From an uncultured Phycisphaerae bacterium (GTDB taxonomy: Bacteria; Planctomycetota; Phycisphaerae; Sedimentisphaerales; Anaerohalosphaeraceae), in contig CALETL010000094.1 in NCBI GenBank assembly GCA_937920485.1, positions 1 to 6,318 of the forward strand: a DNA stretch of 6,318 nt. Reading direction: 5' to 3'. Every line of letters starts with the position of its first letter. The stretch's first letter is position 1. Position numbers and translations under genes: made by a program. The notes under the pieces are model-generated. The model worked only from the letters and a program-made list of their open reading frames with translations. It was not told the origin of the DNA and did not search any database. Positions 1-5,978 of the stretch are shown here, piece by piece.

Positions 1-501
1 ATGCACGATAAAGCCAAAGATTTTGCTCCGCTGCTTTTGAAACATAAGGTCAAAGTTGGCTTTGCGACGGATGCCGTCGGTGATTTAGACGACAGTTGGA
101 GAGCCAGACGGTACGAATTATATTTTCACGCCGAACTGTTCGGCAGCAATTTTCAATGCCTAAAGCATGCGACCTCCACAGCCGGTGAATTGCTGGCGCT
201 TTCTGGTCTGCGCAATCCTTACCCGGGCAAATTGGGAGTGATTGAAGAAGGCGCATTAGCTGACATCCTGATCGTTGACGGCAATCCGCTGGAAGACCTG
301 AGCGTACTTGGAGCCAATCCGAAATGGTTTAGTGCTCCAAGGCCCAAACAACTGGATACGCTTCGCTTGATTATGAAAGACGGTGTGTTTTTTAAATGTA
401 CACTTCCGGGCAAAGAGGAAGCATCGGCAAAGCTTTTGGAAATTCAAGAACGCCGCCACGAAATGGGCAAGCAGAACCGAACGGCCTATCCGGAATTCTA
501 A
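1..501 (+). CDS. Metal-dependent amidohydrolase, C-terminal part (5' end outside the window)
   Basis: This is the last 166 residues of an amidohydrolase-superfamily enzyme (imidazolonepropionase/dihydroorotase-like TIM barrel). Visible are FATDAVG, whose Asp24 sits where the metal-binding Asp at the end of strand 8 is expected, an ATSTAGELLAL helix (57-67), and the closing signature GKLGVIEEGALADILIVDG followed by NPLEDLSVL (76-103). IMKDGVFFK (124-132) returns to the C-terminal beta-sandwich. The N-terminal HxH metal motif and the middle barrel are absent. Family members usually exceed 400 residues, so the ATG at base 1 is almost certainly an internal Met (MHDKAKDF) and the gene starts upstream, though a truncated gene cannot be excluded. 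The ~30-residue charged tail (137-166) is beyond the usual family end. Substrate cannot be told: the superfamily hydrolyses C-N bonds in cyclic amides, dipeptides and related compounds. A strong terminator follows 19 bases after the stop. Confidence 0.85.
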   Translation: MHDKAKDFAPLLLKHKVKVGFATDAVGDLDDSWRARRYELYFHAELFGSNFQCLKHATSTAGELLALSGLRNPYPGKLGVIEEGALADILIVDGNPLEDLSVLGANPKWFSAPRPKQLDTLRLIMKDGVFFKCTLPGKEEASAKLLEIQERRHEMGKQNRTAYPEF

Positions 502-520
502 CTTGAAGACAGATTCCCAA

Positions 521-550
521 CCGGGCACGCACATGTGCCCGGTTTTTTTT
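521..550 (+). terminator. Rho-independent terminator after the amidohydrolase gene
   Basis: A perfect 8-bp GC-rich stem, CCGGGCAC (521-528) with GTGCCCGG (535-542), encloses a 6-base loop and is followed at once by eight T residues (543-550). This is a textbook intrinsic terminator. It lies 19 bases after the amidohydrolase stop and only 25 bases before the porin start codon, which leaves very little room for a porin promoter downstream of it. Confidence 0.93.
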
Positions 551-575
551 ACAATGCAAAGCACGAAAGGATGAC

Positions 576-1877
576 ATGCGATCATTGACGAGCAAAAAAA
601 ACATCGTCTTTACTATCCTGTCTTTGCTGTTAATCCTTACTTTTGTCAACAATTCCTTCGGTGCATCTGATCAATCACCTGAAAAATTAAATCGCTCCAA
701 TCTGGGCGGACCGGACGCCGTTGAGAACCAGATGAAAACGGACCGAGCAGAAAAGGATTCACTGTTTGACTTCAGATTTTTTGAACCTTACTTCGGATGG
801 AAGTCAAGTCTCCAGGAAGACTATGGAATTTCTTTCGGCGGGGATTACACGTTTGTCTATCTGAAGTCCAGTGACAGTCTGAAAGGAACTGAGGATGAGG
901 CATCTGGCGGAATGTATCGTTTATTCGGGTCTTGGGAACTGCTCGGACGAGGTACGGAAACAACCGGCACCATCATATACAAGGTCGAACACCGCCATCG
1001 CTACGGCGACACCGCCCCCAGCGGATTCTCTCTCGGCAACCTTGGAAACGTCGGTGTGATCGAACCGCCGTTCAGCAATCAGGGATGGCGGCTGACAAAT
1101 CTGTACTGGAAACAAAGTTGGCATCAGGGGCAGGTGGTTGCTTTGGCGGGCTTTCTGGATGCTACGGACTACGTTGATGTTTTCGCGCTTGGAAGTCCCT
1201 GGAACCACTTTATGAACTTTGTGTTCAGTACAGGCTCGGCTGCGATAAGTCTGCCCGAAGACGCCACACTGGGTGCGGCCGTCGCGACTTGGCTCAATGA
1301 TGAAGTATATATCATTGCCGGTCTGGAAGACACCAACTCAGACCCGACCGATCCATTTGAGGGTTTCAACACGTTCGTCAATGATAACGAGTATTTAAAA
1401 CATATCGAGATCGGCAGAACCACTTCAAAAGATCGGGCCTATCTTGACAATGTCCATGTGACTTTCTGGCAAGTAGACGAACGCAAAGCGGCCGGTGTCG
1501 AAGACGGCTGGGGAGCGGCACTGTCGTGGTCGCATTTTGTCAGCGACAAATGGATGCCTTTCGTCCGGGCGGGATTCGCCGAAGATGGCGGCAGTCTGCT
1601 TGAAAATTCGGTCTCTGCCGGAGTTGGGTATCGCCCGAAGACTGCCAGTACAGCCCCGGGTGATCTGCTGGGCGTGGCCGTTAACTGGGGTCAGCCCAAC
1701 GAGACGGTTTTTGGCCCCGGACTGGACGATCAATACACCGCCGAAGTGTTCTACCGTATACAACTCACAAAAGAAATCGCCATCACACCGGACGTGCAGT
1801 TACTATTCAATCCGGCCCTGAATCCGGATGAGGACATGATTACTGTCTTCGGCCTAAGAACTCGAATGGCTTTCTGA
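576..1877 (+). CDS. OprB-family carbohydrate-selective porin (outer membrane)
   Basis: This 433-residue outer-membrane beta-barrel of the OprB type probably allows diffusion of sugars or other small solutes into the periplasm. Residues 1-30 form a Sec signal peptide: basic start (RSLTSKK), hydrophobic core (IVFTILSLLLILTFV) and a likely cleavage near SFG-A (29/30). The N-terminal barrel motif is recognisable around FFEPYFGWKSSLQEDYGISF (69-88), as is the late family block AEVFYRIQL...ITPDVQLLFNP (389-413). The chain ends VFGLRTRMAF, with the terminal Phe that the BAM machinery recognises. Length matches the family (about 400-450). The ATG at 576 is preceded by AAAGGA (566-571). A lipoprotein and a GDPD gene follow in the same direction with gaps of 50 and 27 bases, suggesting one operon. 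The exact substrate cannot be inferred. A degraded copy of its 3' end lies at 4246-4287. Confidence 0.87.
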   Translation: MRSLTSKKNIVFTILSLLLILTFVNNSFGASDQSPEKLNRSNLGGPDAVENQMKTDRAEKDSLFDFRFFEPYFGWKSSLQEDYGISFGGDYTFVYLKSSDSLKGTEDEASGGMYRLFGSWELLGRGTETTGTIIYKVEHRHRYGDTAPSGFSLGNLGNVGVIEPPFSNQGWRLTNLYWKQSWHQGQVVALAGFLDATDYVDVFALGSPWNHFMNFVFSTGSAAISLPEDATLGAAVATWLNDEVYIIAGLEDTNSDPTDPFEGFNTFVNDNEYLKHIEIGRTTSKDRAYLDNVHVTFWQVDERKAAGVEDGWGAALSWSHFVSDKWMPFVRAGFAEDGGSLLENSVSAGVGYRPKTASTAPGDLLGVAVNWGQPNETVFGPGLDDQYTAEVFYRIQLTKEIAITPDVQLLFNPALNPDEDMITVFGLRTRMAF

Positions 1878-1915
1878 TTGAACGATGCTTGTTTGTGCTG
1901 TCATCAAAAAATATG

Positions 1916-1922
1916 AAAGGGG
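1916..1922 (+). promoter_or_regulatory. Shine-Dalgarno that decides the lipoprotein start
   Basis: AAAGGGG lies 5 bases before the ATG at 1928. It favours that ATG over the in-frame ATGs at 1889 and 1913, which have no comparable site and would put charged residues ahead of the signal peptide. Confidence 0.7.
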
Positions 1923-1927
1923 AAAAA

Positions 1928-2308
1928 ATGAAAAAGACATTGTGGGCAATTTCCATTGTTGCTTTTGCATTCTTGGGCTGCGGGCCCAGCACGGCTTCCC
2001 AAAAGCAGGAAGCCGGTCCAACCAAGAGCGGATCGATTCGGTGGGTCAGTGTCGGAACACTCGTAAGTGTAGGTCCTGATACGGAATCAACCCCGCATCC
2101 GGGCCGATTGAAATCGGCCATTCTTGGTGAAACCCAAATGAGTCGCACACGCGTTGAAACGACAGAGGGCGTCTATACCATTCGCGACAAGATTGGTATT
2201 GTAGAAATGGGCAGTCCTGTAAGTGTGGGGTATGACTCTGATGATAAATATCCTGACACACCATCATTACTGGCTATTGGAGATGATCAATATGAAATCG
2301 TGCGGTAA
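1928..2308 (+). CDS. Small predicted lipoprotein, function unknown
   Basis: The product is 126 residues. MKK plus a hydrophobic stretch (TLWAISIVAFAFLG) and Cys18 in the context AFLGC form a type-II signal peptide. Phe and Leu at -3/-2 are not the most canonical residues but fit the broad lipobox pattern. The mature protein would be about 109 residues: a Ser/Gln/Lys/Pro-rich linker (19-35) and then a compact region (36-126) rich in Val, Gly and Thr that looks mostly beta-stranded, with SVG recurring at 41-43, 47-49 and 99-101. RVETTEGVYTIRDKIGIVEM (75-94) and PSLLAIGDDQYEIV (112-125) are the most patterned parts. I do not recognise a family. The start was chosen from the signal peptide and the AAAGGGG site; the open frame also extends upstream to an ATG at 1889. 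It lies between the porin and the GDPD gene, so an envelope role is likely, but nothing more specific can be said. Confidence 0.75.
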   Translation: MKKTLWAISIVAFAFLGCGPSTASQKQEAGPTKSGSIRWVSVGTLVSVGPDTESTPHPGRLKSAILGETQMSRTRVETTEGVYTIRDKIGIVEMGSPVSVGYDSDDKYPDTPSLLAIGDDQYEIVR

Positions 2309-2335
2309 AACTGCAGGCCCATTGAGAGAAAAGCC

Positions 2336-4249
2336 ATGAGCAATTTTGGTATCAAGAACCTGTTAAAAGATGGACTGGGTCTGATGCGTCGAAACTGGCG
2401 TCAGATGGCGGTGTATACTTTGATCATATGGATTCTGGATGTGGTTTTGCTGGGACCCCCGACGTCCTGGATCTTAACGAAGCTCGGCAGCAGCGGCAGT
2501 GATGTCATCGTCGGCAACTATGGGATGGCGAATTGGCTGTTCTCTGTTCAGGGCATTGCTTACGTTCTTTTGGCCGGGGCGCTCATTCCGTTTAGCATTA
2601 TCCTGTATATTGTTGGATTATTCAGGATTGCCAACGCATCCATCAACCAGACCGCGCTGACCATCCGTGAATCGATGGCACATGTATTGATCGCAATCCC
2701 GCGGCTTTTACGGTTCAGCTTATATGTGTTCGGGGTGTGCCTGGTGATTGCTTTGTGCATCGGAGCCGGTCTTGGTGTGGTCTATCTGTCACTTTTGACC
2801 AGCCACGACATTAACTACTATAAGACGAATCATCCGCCGCAATGGTATTGGGCACTGGCTTTGGGCGGTGTGTGGGCTTTGTGTGTGCTTGTCCCGTCTG
2901 TCTACTTTGCTTTACGCAATGCTTTTATCCTGCCGATCTGGATGGAGGGTGATCAGACAGTTCGCCAGGCCTTTCGCACAAGTTGGGAAAAAACACAGGG
3001 CAAAATCAAACCTTTGGCCGGTGTGTTTGGATTGTTTTTGGCAATCTGGCTGCTTGCCGGTATTGTGCTTTCAGGCGTACTCTTTGCGATTGCCGGTTTT
3101 GTTCTCACGCATCTGACCTTTTCGTTCAACGGGATTATTTTTGTTGTTTCAGCTCATCTGCTTGCATCCATCGCGATGGATACCGTGCTCAACTTTATCG
3201 GCATGGCCTGGTATATCTGCATCTGGGTCGTTTTCTATCGACACGTCATGGGATTGAATTCTGTACAGAAGCCGGCTGCCGATGCATCGTCTAAACCGTT
3301 AAACATAACGACTGAACTGCTTAATTTTCTTCGCCCGCGCGTCATATTTCCAATCGTTGCAATCCTGCTGATTATCAGCGCTGGCCTGAGCGTCTGGATG
3401 CTTCGGGATGTGCCTGACCAGATGCCAGCACCATTGGTGATCGCACATCGGGCCGGCGCTGCCGGGGCGCCGGAAAATACGCTGGCCGCATTAGAAAAAG
3501 CTATTCGGGATGGAGCGACAGATTTTGTCGAGATTGATGTGCAGCTAACGCTTGATGATGTGATCGTAGTCGCCCATGATACGGATCTGATGAAAGTTGC
3601 AAACGATCCCCGGCAGATTCGCAAAACGAACTACGCCGAGTTGAGCCAGATCGATATCGGAAAACAGTTTGCGCCGGAATTTGCCGGGCAGCGATTGAGC
3701 AAGCTGTCCGATTTTCTCGAAGCCGGTAAAGGCAAGGCAAAATTCATCATCGAATTCAAGCAGAGCAAGGGCACCGACCTGATCAAAAGAACGCTTTCGG
3801 TTGTCAATCAATACGGCATGGCTGACCAGGTGGTCTTTATGTCACTGGATTTAAATGATATCCGGCAGGCGCAGCAGTTAACGTCGGATATTCCCATCGG
3901 TTATCTCGTTGTGACCGAAGTTGGGAATATCGCACAGTTGGATGTGGCCTTTGTCGCCGTTCAGGAAAAGGGTGTCACGCCCCGGATGCTTCGTGGTATT
4001 CGGAGTAAAAATAAGATGGCAATCTATGCTTGGACGGTGAACGACAGCCGCCGGATGCTGGAACTGATCGAGATGGGCATTGACGGCCTGATTACTGATA
4101 AACCCGTGCGTGTTGCTGAAATTTCAGAAAAGTATCAGACGCTCAATCCCATCGAGCGAAGCCTGCTGACATACCGACGATTCTGGGATGTCTTTCGTGA
4201 AATGGGATTGTGGCAGCAACAATCACCCGAAAGTGTTGAAGAAATGTGA
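2336..4249 (+). CDS. Membrane-anchored glycerophosphodiester phosphodiesterase (GDPD)
   Basis: This 637-residue protein has two parts. Residues 1-310 are hydrophobic with about six to seven membrane segments (roughly 24-45, 72-97, 125-152, 170-192, 226-256 and 263-302), as in the membrane domain seen ahead of some bacterial GDPDs. A further segment (336-355) leads into a complete GDPD TIM barrel (about 366-592). Catalytic and metal residues are visible: His371-Arg372 in AHRAG, PENT (379-382), EID (Glu399, Asp401), AHD (His414), IEFK (Glu473), WTVND (566-570) and GIDGLITDKP (581-590). The family hydrolyses glycerophosphodiesters from phospholipid turnover to sn-glycerol-3-phosphate and an alcohol, with a divalent metal. 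The catalytic domain probably faces the periplasm, but topology is inferred. ATG 2336 follows GAGAG (2324-2328), 27 bases after the lipoprotein stop, so co-transcription is likely. The last residues (SPESVEEM) overlap the start of the porin-tail relic at 4246. Confidence 0.92.
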   Translation: MSNFGIKNLLKDGLGLMRRNWRQMAVYTLIIWILDVVLLGPPTSWILTKLGSSGSDVIVGNYGMANWLFSVQGIAYVLLAGALIPFSIILYIVGLFRIANASINQTALTIRESMAHVLIAIPRLLRFSLYVFGVCLVIALCIGAGLGVVYLSLLTSHDINYYKTNHPPQWYWALALGGVWALCVLVPSVYFALRNAFILPIWMEGDQTVRQAFRTSWEKTQGKIKPLAGVFGLFLAIWLLAGIVLSGVLFAIAGFVLTHLTFSFNGIIFVVSAHLLASIAMDTVLNFIGMAWYICIWVVFYRHVMGLNSVQKPAADASSKPLNITTELLNFLRPRVIFPIVAILLIISAGLSVWMLRDVPDQMPAPLVIAHRAGAAGAPENTLAALEKAIRDGATDFVEIDVQLTLDDVIVVAHDTDLMKVANDPRQIRKTNYAELSQIDIGKQFAPEFAGQRLSKLSDFLEAGKGKAKFIIEFKQSKGTDLIKRTLSVVNQYGMADQVVFMSLDLNDIRQAQQLTSDIPIGYLVVTEVGNIAQLDVAFVAVQEKGVTPRMLRGIRSKNKMAIYAWTVNDSRRMLELIEMGIDGLITDKPVRVAEISEKYQTLNPIERSLLTYRRFWDVFREMGLWQQQSPESVEEM

Positions 4250-4287
4250 TTGCCATGTTCGGCCCACGAACCCAAATGGCTTTCTGA
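4246..4287 (+). pseudogene. Relic of the 3' end of an OprB-type porin gene
   Basis: Read from GTG at 4246, this stretch encodes VIAMFGPRTQMAF and a TGA stop. The complete porin in this window ends MITVFGLRTRMAF and TGA (1836-1877). Aligned without gaps, 33 of 42 bases agree, including 14 identical bases in a row ending just past both stops (4275-4288 and 1865-1878), and 9 of 13 residues match. Several of the differences fall in third codon positions, as expected of once-coding sequence. There is no start codon context, no ribosome binding site and no room for a barrel, so it is a fragment. It overlaps the last four bases of the GDPD gene in another frame. Base-level similarity is not convincing before 4246, apart from a possible short extension noted among the findings. 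Confidence 0.7.
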
Positions 4288-4370
4288 TGGCCAATCTGTT
4301 GATAACGACAAACAGCTCTGAAAATGGATTGTTCTTCAATCTTGCTATTTACTTTATAAAATCAAAAAAC

Positions 4371-4399
4371 TTGATTATTCAGGACTCATCTGATATTCT
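4371..4399 (+). promoter_or_regulatory. Candidate sigma-70-type promoter for pta
   Basis: TTGATT (4371-4376) and TATTCT (4394-4399) are separated by the preferred 17 bases, in an AT-rich setting about 70 bases before the pta ATG. A rival pair is TTGCCA (4412-4417) with TATAAA (4437-4442), but the 19-base spacing is long. Neither matches the consensus strongly. The call rests on hexamers and location only. Confidence 0.35.
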
Positions 4400-4448
4400 C
4401 CTGCTATGTCCTTGCCAGCATAATGAGCTAAAGATGTATAAAAACAAT

Positions 4449-4463
4449 CACTTTTTGAAAGTG
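4449..4463 (+). promoter_or_regulatory. Small hairpin over the pta ribosome-binding region
   Basis: CACTTT (4449-4454) and AAAGTG (4458-4463) form a perfect 6-bp stem with a TTG loop, ending 7 bases before the pta ATG. The only purine-rich Shine-Dalgarno-like stretch, GAAAG (4457-4461), lies within it, so folding could modulate translation. It is short and AT-rich and may be chance. Confidence 0.25.
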
Positions 4464-4470
4464 TATCCTT

Positions 4471-5466
4471 ATGTCTGAATTCTCTGAGAAAATAATCAAG
4501 CGGGCATCCGAGCATATCCGCACCATCGTATTGCCCGAAGGCGAGGACGACCGCACCATCGCCGCCGCCGCAACGATCCTCGAACATGGTTTTGCGAAAT
4601 TGATTCTGCTGGGCAATATTGAACAGATTCAGGCCAAACTGACCGAAAAAGGCGCCGATCCCGCACAACTGCAAATAATGGACCCGAAAAATGACCCCAA
4701 GCTTGATGAATTCGCCCGGGAACTTTATGAATTGCGGAAAGAAAAGGGTATGATGGCTGAGCGGGCCGCTCAAATTGTGACCGATGAGATTTATTTCGGC
4801 ACCATGCTGGTCAAACTGGGATACGCCGACGGCCTTGTCGCCGGGGCCTGCCATTCCTCTGCCGACACCATCCGTCCGGCTCTGCAGATCATCAAATCCT
4901 TTCAGGGGATGCGAACGATTTCAAGTACATTCTTCATGTGTCTCGATGGTGAAATTTACCTGTTTTCCGATTGTGCCATCGTTCAGAAACCTGATTCTTC
5001 GCAGCTTTGTGATATTACTGTCGAGACAATCAAGACCGCCTTCCTGTTCGGCCTGAAGCCGCGCGTCGCCCTGCTGAGCTATTCAACAAAAGGTTCCGGC
5101 AGCGGCGAAGGTGTGGACAAGGTTGCCCGCGCCGCCGATCGAGCCAAAGAACGGGTCTTCGCATTGTTCGGAGCTACGGTTCCGGTCGATGGAGAACTTC
5201 AGCTTGATGCCGCTTTTGTGCCTGAGGTCGCCCTGCTCAAATGTCCGGACAGCCCGCTCAAGGGCAACGCCAACGTATTCATCTTCCCCGATCTGGCCTC
5301 CGGCAATATCTGCTACAAAGCCGTTCAGCGTTTCGCGGGCGCCGAGGCGTTCGGCCCGGTCCTGCAGGGTTTGGCCAAACCCGTCAATGACCTGTCCCGC
5401 GGCTGTGATGCCCACGACATCGTCGGCACCGTCGCCATTACCGCCATCCAGGCCGCGGCCATGTAA
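4471..5466 (+). CDS. pta: Phosphate acetyltransferase
   Basis: The 331-residue enzyme interconverts acetyl-CoA plus phosphate with acetyl phosphate plus CoA in the cytoplasm. With acetate kinase it forms the acetate/ATP pathway. Its length is that of the short, single-domain Pta class, without the N-terminal DRTGG-type regulatory region of enterobacterial Pta. Family motifs run end to end: LPEGEDDRTIAAA (21-33), ADGLVAGACHSSADTIRPAL (119-138), FSDCAIV (165-171), SYSTKGSGSGEG (203-214), DGELQLDAAF (240-249), PLKGNANVFIFPDLASGN (262-279) and PVNDLSRGCDAHDIVGT (304-320). Ser309, Arg310 and Asp316, as well as Arg287, fall at the positions I recall as catalytic or CoA-contacting in the Methanosarcina thermophila enzyme. 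ATG 4471 has only a weak GAAAG site 9 bases upstream. No ackA is visible here. A terminator follows, so it looks monocistronic. Confidence 0.96.
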   Translation: MSEFSEKIIKRASEHIRTIVLPEGEDDRTIAAAATILEHGFAKLILLGNIEQIQAKLTEKGADPAQLQIMDPKNDPKLDEFARELYELRKEKGMMAERAAQIVTDEIYFGTMLVKLGYADGLVAGACHSSADTIRPALQIIKSFQGMRTISSTFFMCLDGEIYLFSDCAIVQKPDSSQLCDITVETIKTAFLFGLKPRVALLSYSTKGSGSGEGVDKVARAADRAKERVFALFGATVPVDGELQLDAAFVPEVALLKCPDSPLKGNANVFIFPDLASGNICYKAVQRFAGAEAFGPVLQGLAKPVNDLSRGCDAHDIVGTVAITAIQAAAM

Positions 5467-5471
5467 CCCGT

Positions 5472-5498
5472 AACGCCGGCTTCCAACCGGCAGTTTTT
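5472..5498 (+). terminator. Rho-independent terminator after pta
   Basis: GCCGG (5475-5479) pairs with CCGGC (5487-5491) around a 7-base loop. Allowing one bulged A (5492), the stem extends by AAC/GTT to eight pairs, and the 3' side runs into five Ts (5494-5498). It begins six bases after the pta stop codon. Its T-tract merges with the first bases of the palindromic repeat that follows. Confidence 0.78.
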
Positions 5499-5602
5499 AA
5501 CGCAAGTGTCGCAGTAGGCGCAAAAGACGCAAGAATAATTGTTATAAATATTTAAATCGAAACGCTTGCGACACTTGCTTCATTAGCGCCGTTTGCGTTA
5601 AA
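5496..5602. repeat. Imperfect palindromic intergenic repeat with CGCAA-type units
   Basis: The outer ends are a perfect 10-bp inverted repeat, TTTAACGCAA (5496-5505) and TTGCGTTAAA (5593-5602). In the same register CGCAAG (5528-5533) pairs with CTTGCG (5565-5570), and over the 35-base arms (5499-5533 against 5565-5599) about two thirds of positions are complementary. A second register gives a perfect 12-bp inverted repeat, GCAAGTGTCGCA (5502-5513) with TGCGACACTTGC (5567-5578), because each arm carries two similar GCAA units. The centre (5534-5564) is almost all A/T. The units resemble CGCAAAG/GGCGCAAAG-type intergenic repeats that I recall from many genomes. That is recall, not a search. There is no transposase nearby. 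Confidence 0.75.
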
Positions 5603-5612
5603 TATATGGTAC

Positions 5613-5978
5613 ATGAATAACTCCCAAAAACAATTCGTGATCTCCGAGCACACCACACCGGACGACGTACATTGGGACCTGATGCTCGAAACGGACGATT
5701 GCTTATGGACATGGCGGCTGAACACCCCTCCTGCGGAGATCAAGAACGAATTTATTCCCACCGAACGCATCCATGACCACCCCAAGCGATTCCTGACCTA
5801 CGAAGGCCCCGTCCAAAATAACACCGGCCGTGTTAAAATCGCCGACCGCGGCTTTTATCAAATCACAGAGCAAACAGAGGGCTCACTGGTGGTTACTTTT
5901 GAAGGACAGACTCTCTCTGGAGCTTATAATCTTTGCCTGCTGGATGAAAAAAATCACTGGGAATTGAAAAGAGTATAG
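5613..5978 (+). CDS. Stand-alone LigD 3'-phosphoesterase-like domain protein
   Basis: The 121-residue protein matches the pattern of the phosphoesterase (PE) domain of bacterial NHEJ ligase LigD, which trims 3' ends of DNA. Order of features: FVISEH (8-13), VHWDLMLE (19-26), LWTWRL (31-36), IHDHPKRFLTYEGP (53-66), GRVKIADRG (72-80) and the closing FEGQTLSGAYNLCLL (96-110). His13, His20, Asp22 and His56 line up with the four metal/phosphate ligands of the Pseudomonas PE domain (H42, H48, D50, H84 from memory). The Arg two residues after that Asp is Met24 here, and the Tyr four residues after the last His is Phe60. The N-terminal arm of LigD PE is missing. No ligase, polymerase or Ku gene is adjacent. 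No Shine-Dalgarno precedes ATG 5613. It may be a DNA-repair phosphoesterase or a homologue with another role. Confidence 0.72.
   Translation: MNNSQKQFVISEHTTPDDVHWDLMLETDDCLWTWRLNTPPAEIKNEFIPTERIHDHPKRFLTYEGPVQNNTGRVKIADRGFYQITEQTEGSLVVTFEGQTLSGAYNLCLLDEKNHWELKRV

Larger units (their letters stand above)
4288..4470. other. AT-rich non-coding stretch upstream of pta
   Basis: These 183 bases hold no convincing gene. They are clearly AT-richer than the flanking genes, which suits a promoter region for pta. I see no clear terminator for the GDPD operon here: GTTCG/CGAAC at 4257-4271, just upstream, can form a 5-bp hairpin but has no T-run. Promoter-like hexamers and a small hairpin near the pta start are listed separately. 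Confidence 0.6.

Noticed and set aside
1889..1927. Upstream in-frame start for the lipoprotein (13 extra residues)
   Set aside because: No Shine-Dalgarno before the ATG at 1889. The extension would put a polar, charged stretch ahead of a signal peptide that begins naturally with MKK at 1928, which has AAAGGGG at the right distance.
3235..3811. Overlapping minus-strand open frames inside the GDPD gene
   Set aside because: They are opposite the conserved catalytic GDPD coding region with no ribosome sites or recognisable domains.
4257..4271. GTTCG/CGAAC hairpin after the GDPD stop as a terminator
   Set aside because: The stem is only five pairs and no T-run follows. The bases are better explained as part of the porin-tail relic.
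4188..4478. A 96-residue open frame on the plus strand across the end of the GDPD gene and the gap before pta
   Set aside because: Its first part overlaps the GDPD coding sequence in another frame, the rest reads AT-rich non-coding DNA, there is no recognisable domain, and it runs into the pta start. The porin-tail relic in the same place is in a different frame.
4375..4854. A 159-residue open frame on the minus strand overlapping pta
   Set aside because: It lies opposite the well-supported pta coding sequence and its translation has no recognisable motif. It is an antisense shadow.
5496..5602. The palindromic region as a CRISPR fragment, MITE with target-site duplication, or attachment site
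   Set aside because: There are no regularly spaced direct repeats, no clear flanking target duplication, and no integrase or transposase in the window. Only the inverted-repeat structure is supported.
5552..5785. A 77-residue minus-strand frame across the palindromic repeat and the LigD-PE-like gene
   Set aside because: It is opposite a gene with recognisable family motifs, and its own translation shows no domain.
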